Positions 37,801 through 49,272 of a DNA stretch of 64,000 bases are shown here, piece by piece. The stretch covers positions 2,108,001 to 2,172,000 of the forward strand of contig LSAX01000009.1 in the NCBI GenBank assembly GCA_001557505.1. The letters are read 5' to 3'. The stretch is from Reticulascus tulasneorum (lineage: Eukaryota > Ascomycota > Sordariomycetes > Glomerellales > Reticulascaceae). How positions within the stretch are numbered: position 1 is the stretch's first letter; every line of letters begins with the position of its first letter. The position numbers and the translations under genes were made by a program. The notes below the pieces were generated by a model. That model saw nothing but the letters and a program-made list of their open reading frames with translations, did no database searches and was not told the DNA's origin.

Positions 37801-37840
37801 TGGATTATTAAGGACATGGTTTGCGGAGGTCAACTCGTGA
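22895..37840 (+). CDS. MDN1: midasin, AAA ATPase of 60S ribosome assembly
   Basis: Dynein-like AAA+ machine that removes assembly factors (Rsa4, Ytm1 in yeast) from pre-60S particles in nucleolus and nucleoplasm. Exons: 22895-30160, 30212-30529 and 30578-37840, about 4,948 aa (yeast Mdn1 is about 4,910). Six Walker A motifs are present, near residues 310, 640, 1090, 1380, 1760 and 2070: GLPGSGKT, GETGIGKT, GPTSSGKT, GETGCGKT, GSPGVGKT and GPSGSGKS. A long helical linker follows, then an Asp/Glu-rich region (about 35260-36950). The C-terminal MIDAS domain has the metal motif DDSRSMGES near residue 4737. The first ATG of the frame is 22895. Intron 1 (branch GCTAAC) joins two long frames. Intron 2 (48 nt, GTAAGTAAG donor, TTCTAAC branch) is in frame without a stop, so a naive model would retain 16 extra residues. 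Confidence 0.97.
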
Positions 37841-38102
37841 TGACTGAATGTATTTTGCATGTCGAGGGTCGTGGAGTATATGTGGTTTATTAGAAAAGGT
37901 GTTTATGGTATCATAGAGTCTATGGAGTTGGTGGTTTTTGGCTGCCTTGTTTCATGCCCCGTCTATATCTGCCTGTCCTGTCCTTGTGAACTAAATCCAT
38001 CTAAACCCGGTGTTTTGAGCTGCCAATTCCAGCTAATAGGAACATTCTATATGCCATGATAACTTGATTCCCTCGTTCCGAGGTTATCCCGTTCTTTTTT
38101 GC

Positions 38103-39704
38103 TTAGAACCGGGAGATATCCCGCCCAAAAATCCACGTCATAGCCCAGTGAACCGGCACCATGATCTTGTTCCTCACACTCATGCTCTTAGTCAGGTACG
38201 CCGTCCGCCACAAGATCCACGCCGCCCGGCCCTTGAGCTCGTCGGCGGCACTCTGGTGGATCGCGCGCCAGCTGCCGAGATACGTCATGGTGCCCCAGTT
38301 CCAGAACTTGAAGGGCTCGGCGTCGAGATCGTTCTTGTTGAGCCGCTTCGCGAGGTACGCGGCCTGCTGGCTTGCGACCTGCGCGGTGGCGGGCAGCGCC
38401 TGATTCTCCATGACGGCGCAGTCGCCGATGGCGAACACGTCTGGGAGGAGGGTGCTTTCGGGTGAAAGTGAGGAGGAGGAGGAGGAGGAGACGCGGACGC
38501 GAAGGTGCGGGTCGGTCATGATGCCGCCGCTCCGGTGGTCTTTTTGTATGTGCGCGGATGCTGGCTCGGCACCCTCTGCGGAGGATGGCACTCTGATCTC
38601 CTGGGATACCAGCTTCTGGATCAGCGGGTTCTGCATCAGCCCTGTGCTCCACACCACGATCCCGGCACCGACTTCTTCGTCGCCGTACTCCTTGATCTTC
38701 AACTTCAGACCTCCCCTGCCGTCCTTGTCCGGCCGGATCCGCTCCAAGTGATGCTCTGTCTTGACCTGGATCCCCTGCCGGCGAAACATTTCGGTGGCGT
38801 ACGACGAGAGCTGCTTATCGAACATGGGGAGCACCTTCGGGGCGATGTCGTAGATGGTGATGGAGACAAACTGCATCAGTTTCGGGTACAGTTTCGACAG
38901 GTCGTCGTGGATCAGGTCGTGCAGCTCCGCGGCGAACTCGATGCCCGTCGGCCCGCCGCCAACAACTGCAAAATGTAAGAGCTCCCTCCGCTGCTCGTCG
39001 CTGGTGGTGGGCACGTCGCATTTCTCGAAGCATTGCAGCACCCGCAGGCGGATGCTCCTCGCATCGCCCACGTCGCGCAGGAAGTTCGCGTGCTCCCTCA
39101 CGCCCTCGATGCCGAAAGTCTGCGAGTAGGCGCCCACGGCAATGACCAACTTGTCGTACTTGACGTCGAGCATCTCCCCCTTTACCGCGCCCGGTTTCGC
39201 AGAGAGCGTGTGCGAGGACAGCTCGTCGGCGATGTTGGTCTCGACGCGGATGGATTTCTTTGCGAAATCGATGTCGTCCGCCCAGCCCTGGTGGAACTTG
39301 TCGACGCCCAGCCGCCGGATGGGTTCCAGCACGGTGCGGAACTCCAGCGTCCCCACTGATGTCGAGGCGAGCAGCGGAGTGAAGACAAAGTAGGAGCGCG
39401 GAGATATCACGATGCGTTCGTACTTCTTCGGGTCGAGGGTCCTCGCGAAGGCGTAGCCAGCCCATCCTGAGCCCAGGACCACAACCTTTTCCCTCTTGTC
39501 TTCTACATTATCCCGTCAGTCTGGCGTGAACTCAGCTTGGGGTTTTACACACGTACCTGTCGGTGATTTCAAACTTGCACTACTTTGGTGTTTCACTAAG
39601 CACGTTGTTGCAGGTGTACTATTCATCGCCTTGAGACCATGGTCTCGAAGACCGGGCCGCGCAAGGCCCCGCCAATAGTTCCTAGCCAGCTTTGTTGAAG
39701 CCAT
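38103..39704 (-). CDS. alternative (type II) NADH:ubiquinone oxidoreductase, mitochondrial
   Basis: Single-subunit, non-proton-pumping NADH dehydrogenase (NDI/NDE type) of the inner mitochondrial membrane, passing electrons from NADH through FAD to ubiquinone. Two exons, 39704-39557 and 39502-38103, giving 515 aa. The N-terminal exon is a basic, Ser/Thr-rich presequence (MASTKLARNYWRGLARPGLR). Two Rossmann motifs are present: VVVLGSGWAGYAFARTL for FAD and FAVVGGGPTGIEFAAEL for NADH. A quinone-site segment reads ATAQVASQQAAYLAKRLN. The C-terminal amphipathic anchor ends in HWAMTWIFGRDISRF. No EF-hand insert is visible, unlike calcium-regulated external forms. A Ser-run (SSSSSSLSPEST) interrupts the region before DVFAIGDCA and probably lies in a loop. 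Internal versus external orientation cannot be decided from sequence. Confidence 0.94.
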
Positions 39705-40234
39705 AATCAAGGTTTTTCACTGTTGAGCGGGAGCAGCCCGCAATGTCGATGTCATTTATATGGGATGAGAGGAAGGGGGCATAGAGGCTCCTTGAGTTAT
39801 GTGCAAGTCACCGGGGGCGAAAATGGACCGGAACAAGGCTGGCGTCGGCAAACGATTCCATAGGTAGGTAGGCTTCTATAGGGTAGAAAATTGGGGCTTG
39901 GATGGGAAATTACAGGGCAGTGAGGCAAACCCAGTAATAAGTGCGGTAATTACGACCTCCAGCTAACGGTTACGGATGACCAGCCTAGTGGTGTATGGAA
40001 TCCACTGTAACTGGGCCGCCAAGCCCTGTAAAGTCGCCGCGAACGGTGCCACTGCCTTCCGGGCAATCCGAACAACCCGCAACCGGGCTTTTGCAGAGAC
40101 GTCTTCAAATCCTGTCGACAGTGGCTGGGTAACATTTTGGTGACTCAATCCGCTGTCGCGGCAACTCCAGTAAAGATTTTGCACCTCTGACACATCGTCT
40201 CCTATTCTCTCCTACCCAGTGAAGTGAACTGCAT
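39705..40234. other. intergenic: NADH dehydrogenase promoter / UTP10 3' region
   Basis: 530 bp without a convincing gene. A TAGGTAGGTAGG patch lies near 39862-39873. Confidence 0.5.
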
Positions 40235-43200
40235 TTACTGCAACATGGAATCCAAACTCTCGCCAAGCACGCCCTCAATCTTGACAATCCACCGATGAGT
40301 CTCCCTCTCCACAACTTCGTCATCGTCCTCCTGGAGCTCGCTGATATACGGAAGCATCTCGGGTAGCATTGACAGCCATTCCTCCCCTATGCGATCCGTC
40401 ATCGCCTGCTGGCACTTGACTGCCGCCAACCGCACCGCCGCTTGGTCCGCACGCAAGTGTCTGAGGATGGCGCTGTTCAATTCCTTCTGGTGCTCTTGAG
40501 AATCCGCTGCCGTAGCTAGTTCGACGACGGCGGGTATCAGTTCTTTGGAAAGGTCTACTGTCGCCGCATGCAAGAACTGTGCAGTCAGGACGGACGACAC
40601 GGCGCCAAAGTGCGCCGGAGCTTGCCAAAAGTCGTCTTGATCGTGCTCGAAGCACTTGGCGAGCGTCTTCAGCACCCTTTCCCACACATCCCGCTGCTCA
40701 GAGATCTTGGGATCATACGACTTGAGAATGCTAACAGCATCATCAACGACATACGTGGCGTAGCTGGTCACTATGGACTTGAGATTGTCGAAAAAGACCT
40801 GGAGGAACCCATATATGCTGTGCTGTCGGAGTGCTCGGCCCATGGTGTCATGTTTTGCCAAGCTCGACGTCCACTCGACAAGTTTTGAAAATATAGGCCT
40901 GAATGCAGCATCGTTTAGCCTGTATATCATCTTCAGAGCCACCTCGTTGATGAGCGTCTCTAGTTCGGTCACTCGTTGCGATGCTAATCCGTTGGAGGCG
41001 GCCTTCAGGTGGTCCTGTCTACGCAGGTCGAAAGCGTTCAAGAAGATGAGCGACAAAGACGAGATGTTCTTGGTGACCGTTGACTTTGAGTGCCCATCAA
41101 TCGTGTCACCAAGAATGTCCAGATACTCCTTGATTGCCTTCATATTTGGTTAGCAAAAGTCTTTAGGAAACAGACAGCAGTAGGGGCAGAAGTCTCACCT
41201 GATAACCTGCTTGGGTTGCCGCGCTCCAGTTCCTCTCGAGGCTGGTGAACATGACCTTCGGGTCAACTTGCCTAGCGACGAACCTGAGACAGTTGATGCG
41301 GCTGCTATTAGACTCATTGTCCAGGCCAGACTCGGCAGACGTGTTGGCTGCCACCAAGATTTTGTCAAGATACATTCCTGACAGCATGTAAGGCAGGTGT
41401 TGCGCTAAGGATGTGATAAGAGCAAAGCCAGCATTGTGCAACTCGCTGTTGACATTTTCTGCATCGAGACTCTCGTGAATGTATAGAATCGCCTGCGGAA
41501 TCGCCATGGGCAGAACAGGGACAATACTGTCTTGTAGAACGTCGACCAAAGACGCAAGACACAATAAAGCCATGACGCGGAGACGAACGTCGGGTTGGCC
41601 AAGGCAGTGTGCTCCTGCGATGGTTGACGCAGCAGCTGCCACGGCCTCGAGGTCTTTCTTGCCATACTTCTCCGCAATCTTGTCCACACATGCGACAGCG
41701 GTATGCTTATACTTGATATCAGTCGTGTCTCGGATAGCGGCAGTGAGCTGTGGAAGGAACGCTAGCAATACAGTCCTTGACGCGACATCTGTGTTGTTCT
41801 CTTGCTCTATTCGGACGCCAAGAGCACGAAGCACCTTTTGCCGAAGTCCAATGTTGGTTCGGTCCAGGAGATTCTCCACGGCCTTGATAAACTCGCCTAT
41901 CGACAGCAGATTCAAGAGGTTGGACAGCGCGAGGCCGCAGCTTTCGTGGAGATTCTCTTGGCCCTTGACCGTATCTGCCAACGTCAAAATACCTTCGAGA
42001 AGTGCTGCGTACAGTTCTCGGACTTTGGACGCTTCCATATCGTCCTGTCCTGTCATTGCCCCGATGTCTCTCTTCAACTTCTTGCTGGAGAGTAATGACG
42101 GGAAGACAGACAACTGTCTCAATGCTGTTTGTTGCTGATCCTTTTCACTCACATCTTCGCCAACTCCAAGGAGTGCGGATGAGAGTCCTGCTTTTGGCCT
42201 GTAGAGATCACTGACCAGGTCTAGAAGCTTTACCAAAGACTCGAGCTGTATTTCAGCATTGTACGAGTCTAGAAGATCTGCTATGAAAGCCTTGATTGTC
42301 TCATCAGCTCCATACCTATCCACAAGCATGGCTATGAGTGCAAACAAAAACTCCTGCGGCCCAAGAGTGTTGACGAGAGAGACGAACAAGTCCCGCTTCC
42401 GGTGCGATGGCACATGCTCGTATGCAGTGACAAAGCTCACGAGAAGTTCAGATGCGCCTGCAACAGGATTTCGCTTTCCTTTTCGTAGCGACTGCATCAA
42501 CGGAGGTATGACTTCTTTGATTGTCTGGTTGACCACATGGGCCGAGTAATCGTCGTTTTGCCGAAGAACCGAGGCACCCATGAACGTGAATATAGGCATC
42601 ACGCTGTGAAGCACCAAATCAGGCGCTGCCGTCGCCAAACTTGCGATCAGAAGCAGCGCTGAATTCTGCACTATCGGGCTGGAAGACTTTTGTATGCAGT
42701 TCACTAGCAAATCCCCATGCCCACCAGAACTGGCGATTTTGAGACTCTTGTTCGCCTTGTAAGCTGGTATCATGGCGATGAGGCTTGTCAGGACAAGGTT
42801 TTGTAGGTAACCCAGATCTGACCCAACAACAGTCCGGAAATGTTGGAGTTCGGAAAGCGTGTTAAAGAGGCTCTCTAACAACTCTGGATGTGTCTCGGGT
42901 GCGGAGCCTTCAACCAGCTGCAGCACAAACGTTACTGTTTTTAGAGTGGCAAGAACATCAGCCGTGTTTTGGACGTTGACGCCGCGGTTGAATTCTGAGG
43001 CGCTTGTTCGCCTCCTTCTGTTCGGGGGAGGTTCAGTTATCATCTTTGTCCCAGTCTGAATGGACTCTAGAAAGTGAGAGAGGATGTCGGTCGTCAGCTC
43101 GACATTCCGAAGGAGATCAGCTGCTTCATCGGAGATGATGTTCTCGCTCTCTTGCAAAGATGGATTCTGTTGATAACATTCCAACATCGTCTGTGCGACA

Positions 43201-45759
43201 TTGAACTTCATCTCTGGTTTCATCAGCGGCCACATGGCCCGAAGTCTTGAAAATAGGGATCGAACAAAGTCGGGCCGTTTTCCTGAGGCAGGTTCCTTGA
43301 TAATTGCAAGAATGCTCTGGTATCCTTCACTGCTGTTCGGAACAATAATCTCGGCAAATCGAGTGTGTAATAGTACCTCGTCAATGTCTTCCAGTTTACT
43401 GAGTCTCCCAGTTTCTTCGTTCGACAATGCAGCCCACCATCGAAATGCAGGCAGCAACAACTGAGTTCTCGTTGTCGTCGAAACTCCCTTGATTCGATTC
43501 AAAACTTTCAAAAGGTTTGCTTTGACCCTGAGCATAGGGGTGGCAATCACATGAGAAGCCAGGAAGGATAGAATTGACAATCTAGTAGCCTGAGACAGTG
43601 CTCGTTTTGCAGTGCCATTCGCTTCGTTTGCTCCTTTTGCGGCGCTGTCGAGAAACGAACAAAGAACAGCAGCTAGGTGATCTTCCTGCATAATGCACTC
43701 TTCCAGAGCAGGTAGGACAATTGCATGCAGCAGTCGGTAGGTGGCATCTGAATCCATCCATTGTAGCGTAGAGCCGTCTCGGTAGAGTTGTTTGGTCAAG
43801 CCCCAGGCATTCGCTTTTGAGGTCTTTTGTTGCTCGGAATAGACTGTGCCTATGACGGCGAGGAGATCCGCTGAAGCCCGTCGCACTTTCTTTGAAGAAT
43901 CAAGAAGACCAACGAAGCAGTAGGGCAGCAGAGCCTGGAAATCGGTCCCAATGCCATCACCAGCCCGCAAACGGGTTTTCACCATGTCCAAAGCAGCAGC
44001 CCGGGCAAGTGTTGGATAGGGACCACACCAGATTCTAATGAAGAAGGTGATGTAGGTACAGTCAGTCAGTGCCGATCGACGACGCAACGCTCGAATCGAC
44101 TCGAATTTTGCGTAGATTTCCGGATCTCCGCCGTGTTCGGAGACTGCCATAAGGAAAAGCCCGCAAAGCTTCTCGAAATCTGCCCCCGGCTCGGGCGAGA
44201 GGCTGGTTGGCAGCGAGGTCTCTGGTGAAACCTGTTCAATGCGTTCTCGCACATTTATCACGGGGCGTCTGGGGGTTTCGTCCTGAGCATCATCTGGCCC
44301 TTTAGGAGTCGGCTCCAAGACCTTTCTCAGTCGAATAGACACATCTAGCTTCATCTCCAGTTCTTCAACGTCAAAATCAACCTCTTGAATGACGGTTTGT
44401 ATGATTTCGCTGGATGTGCCAGTGGCTCGGGAGAGATCTATCAAGGTGGAGCCGAGTTCTTTGCGGATTCTTCCATCCTCGTCGACCTGGTCATCCAACC
44501 TGTGCGCAGCCAACAAGAGCGACTTGAATATCACGGCAATCTGCTTGTCCTTCAAGACTTGGCCCGTCAAGACGGCTCGTATAATCGGTAAGCCACGAGA
44601 ATCTCCCTTCTTGCATAATCTTTCCACTAAAGCGATGCAAAGACCATTTGTGAGCTTGTCGACCCTCCTTTCTTGCCCGATCTCAACGAGTATCTTGCCT
44701 AAGTCTTGCACTTTGAGGAGGGATCTTGTCACCCTAGCGGGCATTTGCTTGGCTGATCGATACTGTGCCAACATTGACAGGCATACGAGCCCTGGCCGCA
44801 CAGTCTCGTTTGTCCAACCGAGAACTATTTGATCCATGAATGCGGAGAGAGCTACGTCGTGTAGATTCCCTTTCGCGGCGAGGACCGAGACTGCCATGTA
44901 GGATGCGATCTGCATATTTGGCACCTTCTTCATGAGCAACGCCTCGTTGAAGATTGGCCCCAGTCGTTGCAGGAGAGCCTGGTCGTTGTCCTGCTGGATA
45001 CTCTGGCGGCCTGACCTCATGTTCTCCAGCATCCCATTGACAGATTCGGTCATAATCCCAGCCCAAAATAATATGAGCGCGGGATATTGCTGCTCCCGTC
45101 TGCAAGATTCAAGGGTATATTCGGATATAGTTCCGAGGAAGCTCGGGTGGCGTATCGACTCGTACACAATGACAGACCGGGGAGGCGAAGTGAAAGAGCG
45201 AATATAAGGGTCGAGAAAGCGGTACTCCGCAGGTATCTTGGACGGAAGAATCGAGAGTAGAGTGACGAAGGAGGGAATGCCATGGTAAGGCAGGAATGTC
45301 GTGAGCAGGACTGTGGTGTTGTATTCGTGGACTCTGTTGGATAGTTAGATATGTTCGCAACACCACGACAGGTTTTGCCTACTGGAACCTGCGAATCAAC
45401 CACTCAATTCCCTTGACAGCTGGCGAAAGCCTGAGTCTCCCACCAACCAGTCGCAAGAACGACTCGATTTTCTTGTCCAGCTCCTCATTTTCCGCTGCCG
45501 TCATCTGTGTCCGATCTTCGTCCTGGCTCTGCTCGCTGAATAGGGTCATCCCAAAGGGCTTGAACCGTTCATCCAGCTGGCACAATTCCTCAAACCCATC
45601 GAAACAGAGTTTATACAGAGTCTGGAAGTTCTGTGTGGCAGCGACTCTGGGCTCGAAGATCAACGACTTTGAGTGAGCAGCTTTCTGCGCCTTGACATTA
45701 AAAGTTGTTTTCGAGCTGGCGGCAAGCTGCGCCAGCTGCGCTTGAAGTTCGGTTGCCAT
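40235..45759 (-). CDS. UTP10: U3 snoRNP / small-subunit processome protein UTP10 (HEATR1)
   Basis: HEAT-repeat scaffold of the t-UTP subcomplex that binds nascent pre-rRNA and starts 90S pre-ribosome assembly in the nucleolus. Exons: 45759-45383, 45333-41199 and 41137-40235, giving 1,804 aa, close to other fungal Utp10 proteins. The N-terminus (MATELQAQLAQLAASS, then HSKSLIFEPRVAA and the ERFKPFGMTLFSE segment) is typical of the family. The middle is a long all-helical HEAT array. The C-terminal BP28CT-type region includes RQDHLKAASNGLASQRVTE and the end RWIVKIEGVLGESLDSMLQ. Intron 2 uses a GCTAACC branch point and joins GYQ to AIKEYLDIL. The true ATG is 45759, three codons inside the open frame. 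A few kilobases away lies MDN1, another ribosome-assembly gene. Confidence 0.95.
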
Positions 45760-46542
45760 GACTCTCAAATTGGTGTTGGCATTTGGCTAACCTCACAACT
45801 TCACGGCGTCGATGGCGGGGACATTTCTTGTCGATAATTTTCTACTTACACTGCGAAAAAGTTCACGAATTTTTTTGGGCGGTCATTAGTTTTGCCGACA
45901 TAATTGGCCGATAAGAAGGTGAGCCAATCATTGAGCTTACTGATAAGAACACCCCACCTCGGTGGTTCTGGCGCGGCACCACCGATAGAGTTGCTGCGTA
46001 GTAAGGCCGTGCTCACATCTCGAGGAACCACATCAGCCGATCAATTAATTATATGGAGATGTCTTGGGCCGCTGAAGAGTAAATTGGTGTAAGTCAGGAA
46101 CCATCGAATTCTATGGCCGAAGAAACTCGCCAATACTAAAGATGGTTGTCAATTCCCAGTATGAATATTGCGGCCCACTGGGAACCGTTAATAATAGGTG
46201 GAAAAGCAGCGGCCATCATACGGCTGCAACGAGCCACTGACAATAGTTAGCTACCTACCTTGTTCGCATGGAGACTCGTTCGGTGGATACCCGCACGAAT
46301 AGGCGCATTTGCAGTGAAGAGGCATTGCGCACACATCAGGCGGGACTGCCGCAGTTTGTAAATGGCTTGCTTCGATTGATCCCCCATTTCAGACCTACAA
46401 ATACAACATAAGCAGCAACCAAACCAACTGCGCACTAAACAACTAGAACTAGAAACTGGCAACGTCTATCCGCTCAGCAATCCCATGCCAAGGTAGTGAC
46501 AAGATCTGTATATGACTAGAGCTTCACCATAAATCTGTTATC
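45760..46542. promoter_or_regulatory. divergent promoter region UTP10 / IAH1-like esterase
   Basis: 783 bp between divergent starts. An A/T-rich segment (GCGAAAAAGTTCACGAATTTTTTT, about 45853-45876 read on the plus strand in two parts) lies about 100 bp upstream of UTP10 and loosely recalls the RRPE element of ribosome-biogenesis genes. No gene was recognised. Confidence 0.4.
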
Positions 46543-47508
46543 ATGGCGGTAAGAAAGTCACACACGAGATGATTGAACTGGCCATACCCAAAGACAGCAG
46601 CGCAGAGCTAACTCGGTATTCACAAGAAACCTTACCCTCAAGTAGTCCTGTTCGGAGACTCGCTATTCCAGTTTGCGACTGAGAGCCAGGGTGGCTTCTC
46701 GTTTCAGTCGGCACTCCAGGCCCGTAAGTCTAAATGACCCTCAGCGCAAGGCTGCTCGATCTCACACCGACAACCGATGTTTACAGATTGCATGCGCCGA
46801 TTCGATGTTATCAATCGGGGCCTTTCGGGCTACAACACAGCCAACATGCTGCAGCTGTTGCCTGACATCTTCCCAGCTCCCTCCGCTTCGGGTCCGAAGA
46901 TCGAGTACCTTGTATGATATTCTACCGCGTACTACGGTCAGGGGGAAACGGCTGATTTTTTGCTCAAGGTGGTACTCTTGGGTGCAAACGACGCTTGTCG
47001 TCTGCTGCCCACGACTTCCCAGCATGTGCCCATAGATCAGTATAAGGAGAACCTCATCAAGATCATCACCCACCCCAATATTACAGGCCACAACCCCAAG
47101 ATTCTCCTTGTCACTCCGCCTCCGGTTGATCAGATACGCATGGCCGAAGTCGACACCACGCAGTTTGAACATGCAGAGGCCACCAGGTTCTCCAGTATCA
47201 GTGCAGAGTATTCACAGAAAGCGAGGGATGTCGCCTCGGAAGTACCCGGAGTAATCCTCATCGATCTTTGGAAGGCTATCATGGACGAGGCCGTCTCCAA
47301 AACTCCAGGATTCAAAGTTGGCGGGCCACTTCTTGGGTCGCCAGAGTCCGGAGAACAGGGAGGGTTGAAGGATCTTTTGCCCGATGGACTTCACATGAGC
47401 GTGAAGGCGTACAAGATCTTCTATGAGGCCCTGTTGCCACATATCAAGCTCCCAGCCGGCGAGACAGAGGGCTACGGGTTCCCTGGTTGGCGAGAGATGA
47501 ATCCGTAA
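46543..47508 (+). CDS. IAH1: SGNH/GDSL-type esterase, IAH1-like
   Basis: Predicted small esterase of the isoamyl-acetate hydrolase type. Exons: 46543-46548 (6 nt, just ATGGCG), 46627-46723, 46787-46911 and 46969-47508, giving 255 aa. The start reads MA-KPYPQVVLFGDSLFQFA, block I with the catalytic Ser in GDSL. Block II is NRGLSGYNTANML. Block III, VVLLGANDAC, supplies the oxyanion Asn. Block V is LLPDGLHMSVKAY with the catalytic Asp and His. The 6-nt first exon is chosen because no other in-frame ATG precedes the GDSL block, the donor is GTAAGA and a GAGCTAACTC branch point precedes the acceptor. No signal peptide is present, so it is probably intracellular. Substrate is inferred from family only. 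Confidence 0.88.
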
Positions 47509-49272
47509 GGACAATAGGGACGACCAACCGGTCCAGTAAGTGACTCAACATGTTCTATAGAATCGGTCATCTCGTTAGATCTAGCTGCGGCCAGTGTTAG
47601 AGAATGGGCTTTCACCCTGAAGCTTGTTAGATAGCTACCTATTTTTGTAGATGACTAGTAAACTTTAAGTTGCTGCGCAGTGATACTTGGGACTCCAAAG
47701 ACACAGTTTCATGCCCAAACAAGCTTGTTGGCTATATGAAAAAAGACTGCAAGTTACTTGGTATCCAAGCCGAGCTGCTCAGCAAGCCACCGACTTTTAT
47801 GCTGGCAATGCTTGGCTGGTTGCCAGCCTAGGCCCCCTTCATTAGGCCCTCTGGTCGTGGTGTGTGACACACACATATGATTGAGTACTTCAGCATCCAA
47901 ATGAGTAGGTGGGCTTTTCCGGTCCAGGGCCACGAGGGCATCCATGATAATTACTAATTGCCCGCCGAACAATCAATAACCTTGGAAGTTGTGGTGGCAT
48001 AGTGGCAGATGCAGTGCAGTGAGCTTCAAGGTTCTAATGAAGGTAATTAGTGGTGGACGGGCAAAAGATCTTCAGCGCATGCCACCACTGGAACGGGGCA
48101 GTGACATGCCAACGAATTAGGCAGCTTGGTTGGACCCTGGATGGATTAGGTGCTCAGTAGTCTGCCGCGTACTTATGGGGCTGTCACACTGCTGGAAGAG
48201 GCTTAATAAGTGCCTATAGTGGCTAGGTCAGTCGGCACGTCACGCAAACGCCGACACGAGAACACATGGGTGGGATATGGGCAAGGGCCTGCAGCGAATT
48301 GGGCTGGCGCCTCAATCCACGCTTTACCTCTTTCTCACCTCCAGCAACGGTCCTCGCGGCTTCCTCTCTCCTTCGTGCCCACTCGTCAACTCCGAACAAA
48401 CAACTTCGAAAACAGCCTCCGGCACAACCAATTACACACATCCCCTTTGCCTAGCCGCCTATTTTCTTGTCGATAGCACTACCTGGCCGGCTTTCCCCCT
48501 ACTAGGTACCAGAGGCAGGCTCGGACGAATCCACGGAACTTTTCCAACGGTACTTGCTTGAACCTCGAGAATTCCCAGGCAACCCGCTAGTACCAACTCC
48601 CGCTGCCTCCACACAATATCATTCCGACGCGCAACGAGAGAAATCGAACGCACATCAGACCGTCCATCCCGTCTGCCTGTCTTCCCTCCCGCTTTCCAAT
48701 AATTACCACCTGATATCTTCGTCATTGGTTTGATCCAGTCTAGCTTTTGCCGATACACTTCGGTGCCGAAACCCTTCGTCGACTACCTCCCGACCGAAGT
48801 TCGTTAATCACTCCACAATTCTACGTGGGCCTCAACCTCGACCCAGTCCCAGCCAGCCAGCCAGCTTCGACATTCCACCAGCCGCCTATCGACCACAGTT
48901 CAAACGCCGATTCCCAACAGCCGGATAACCTCAATATCAAATTGCCACCAGTAGCAGTACACTGTCGCGGCTGTCAAGACCAGTTGGGTCTTTGCCGTGC
49001 GATGTGGCGGGGGAGGTGGACCTCGTGAACTGATACTTCCTTGGGGATCGAGGTCAGAAGTGCCCACAGTCGTCGCTGAAGCACCTCGTCACATACACAC
49101 AGTATTCCATGGGAACAAAAAAAAGAACTGATTCAGTAGCCAGTTGCAATCGTTGACTGGCCGCACTTGCCATCGCCGGGCGCTCTTCGCCCTCGTTCCG
49201 TCACATCTATCCCGCTCTTTACAACTTGTATACCTACACTGTCGTCTCATTTCGATATCACCAACACCATCT
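47509..49272. other. 1.8-kb intergenic region
   Basis: No convincing coding region. The part after about 48300 is pyrimidine-rich and may be a long promoter or 5' leader of the following gene. No tRNA, 5S rRNA or transposon was recognised. Confidence 0.5.

Noticed and set aside
48180..48300. Possible tRNA (A-box-like TGGCTAGGTCAGTCGG)
   Set aside because: No matching B box (GGTTCGANNCC) or acceptor stem pairing follows.
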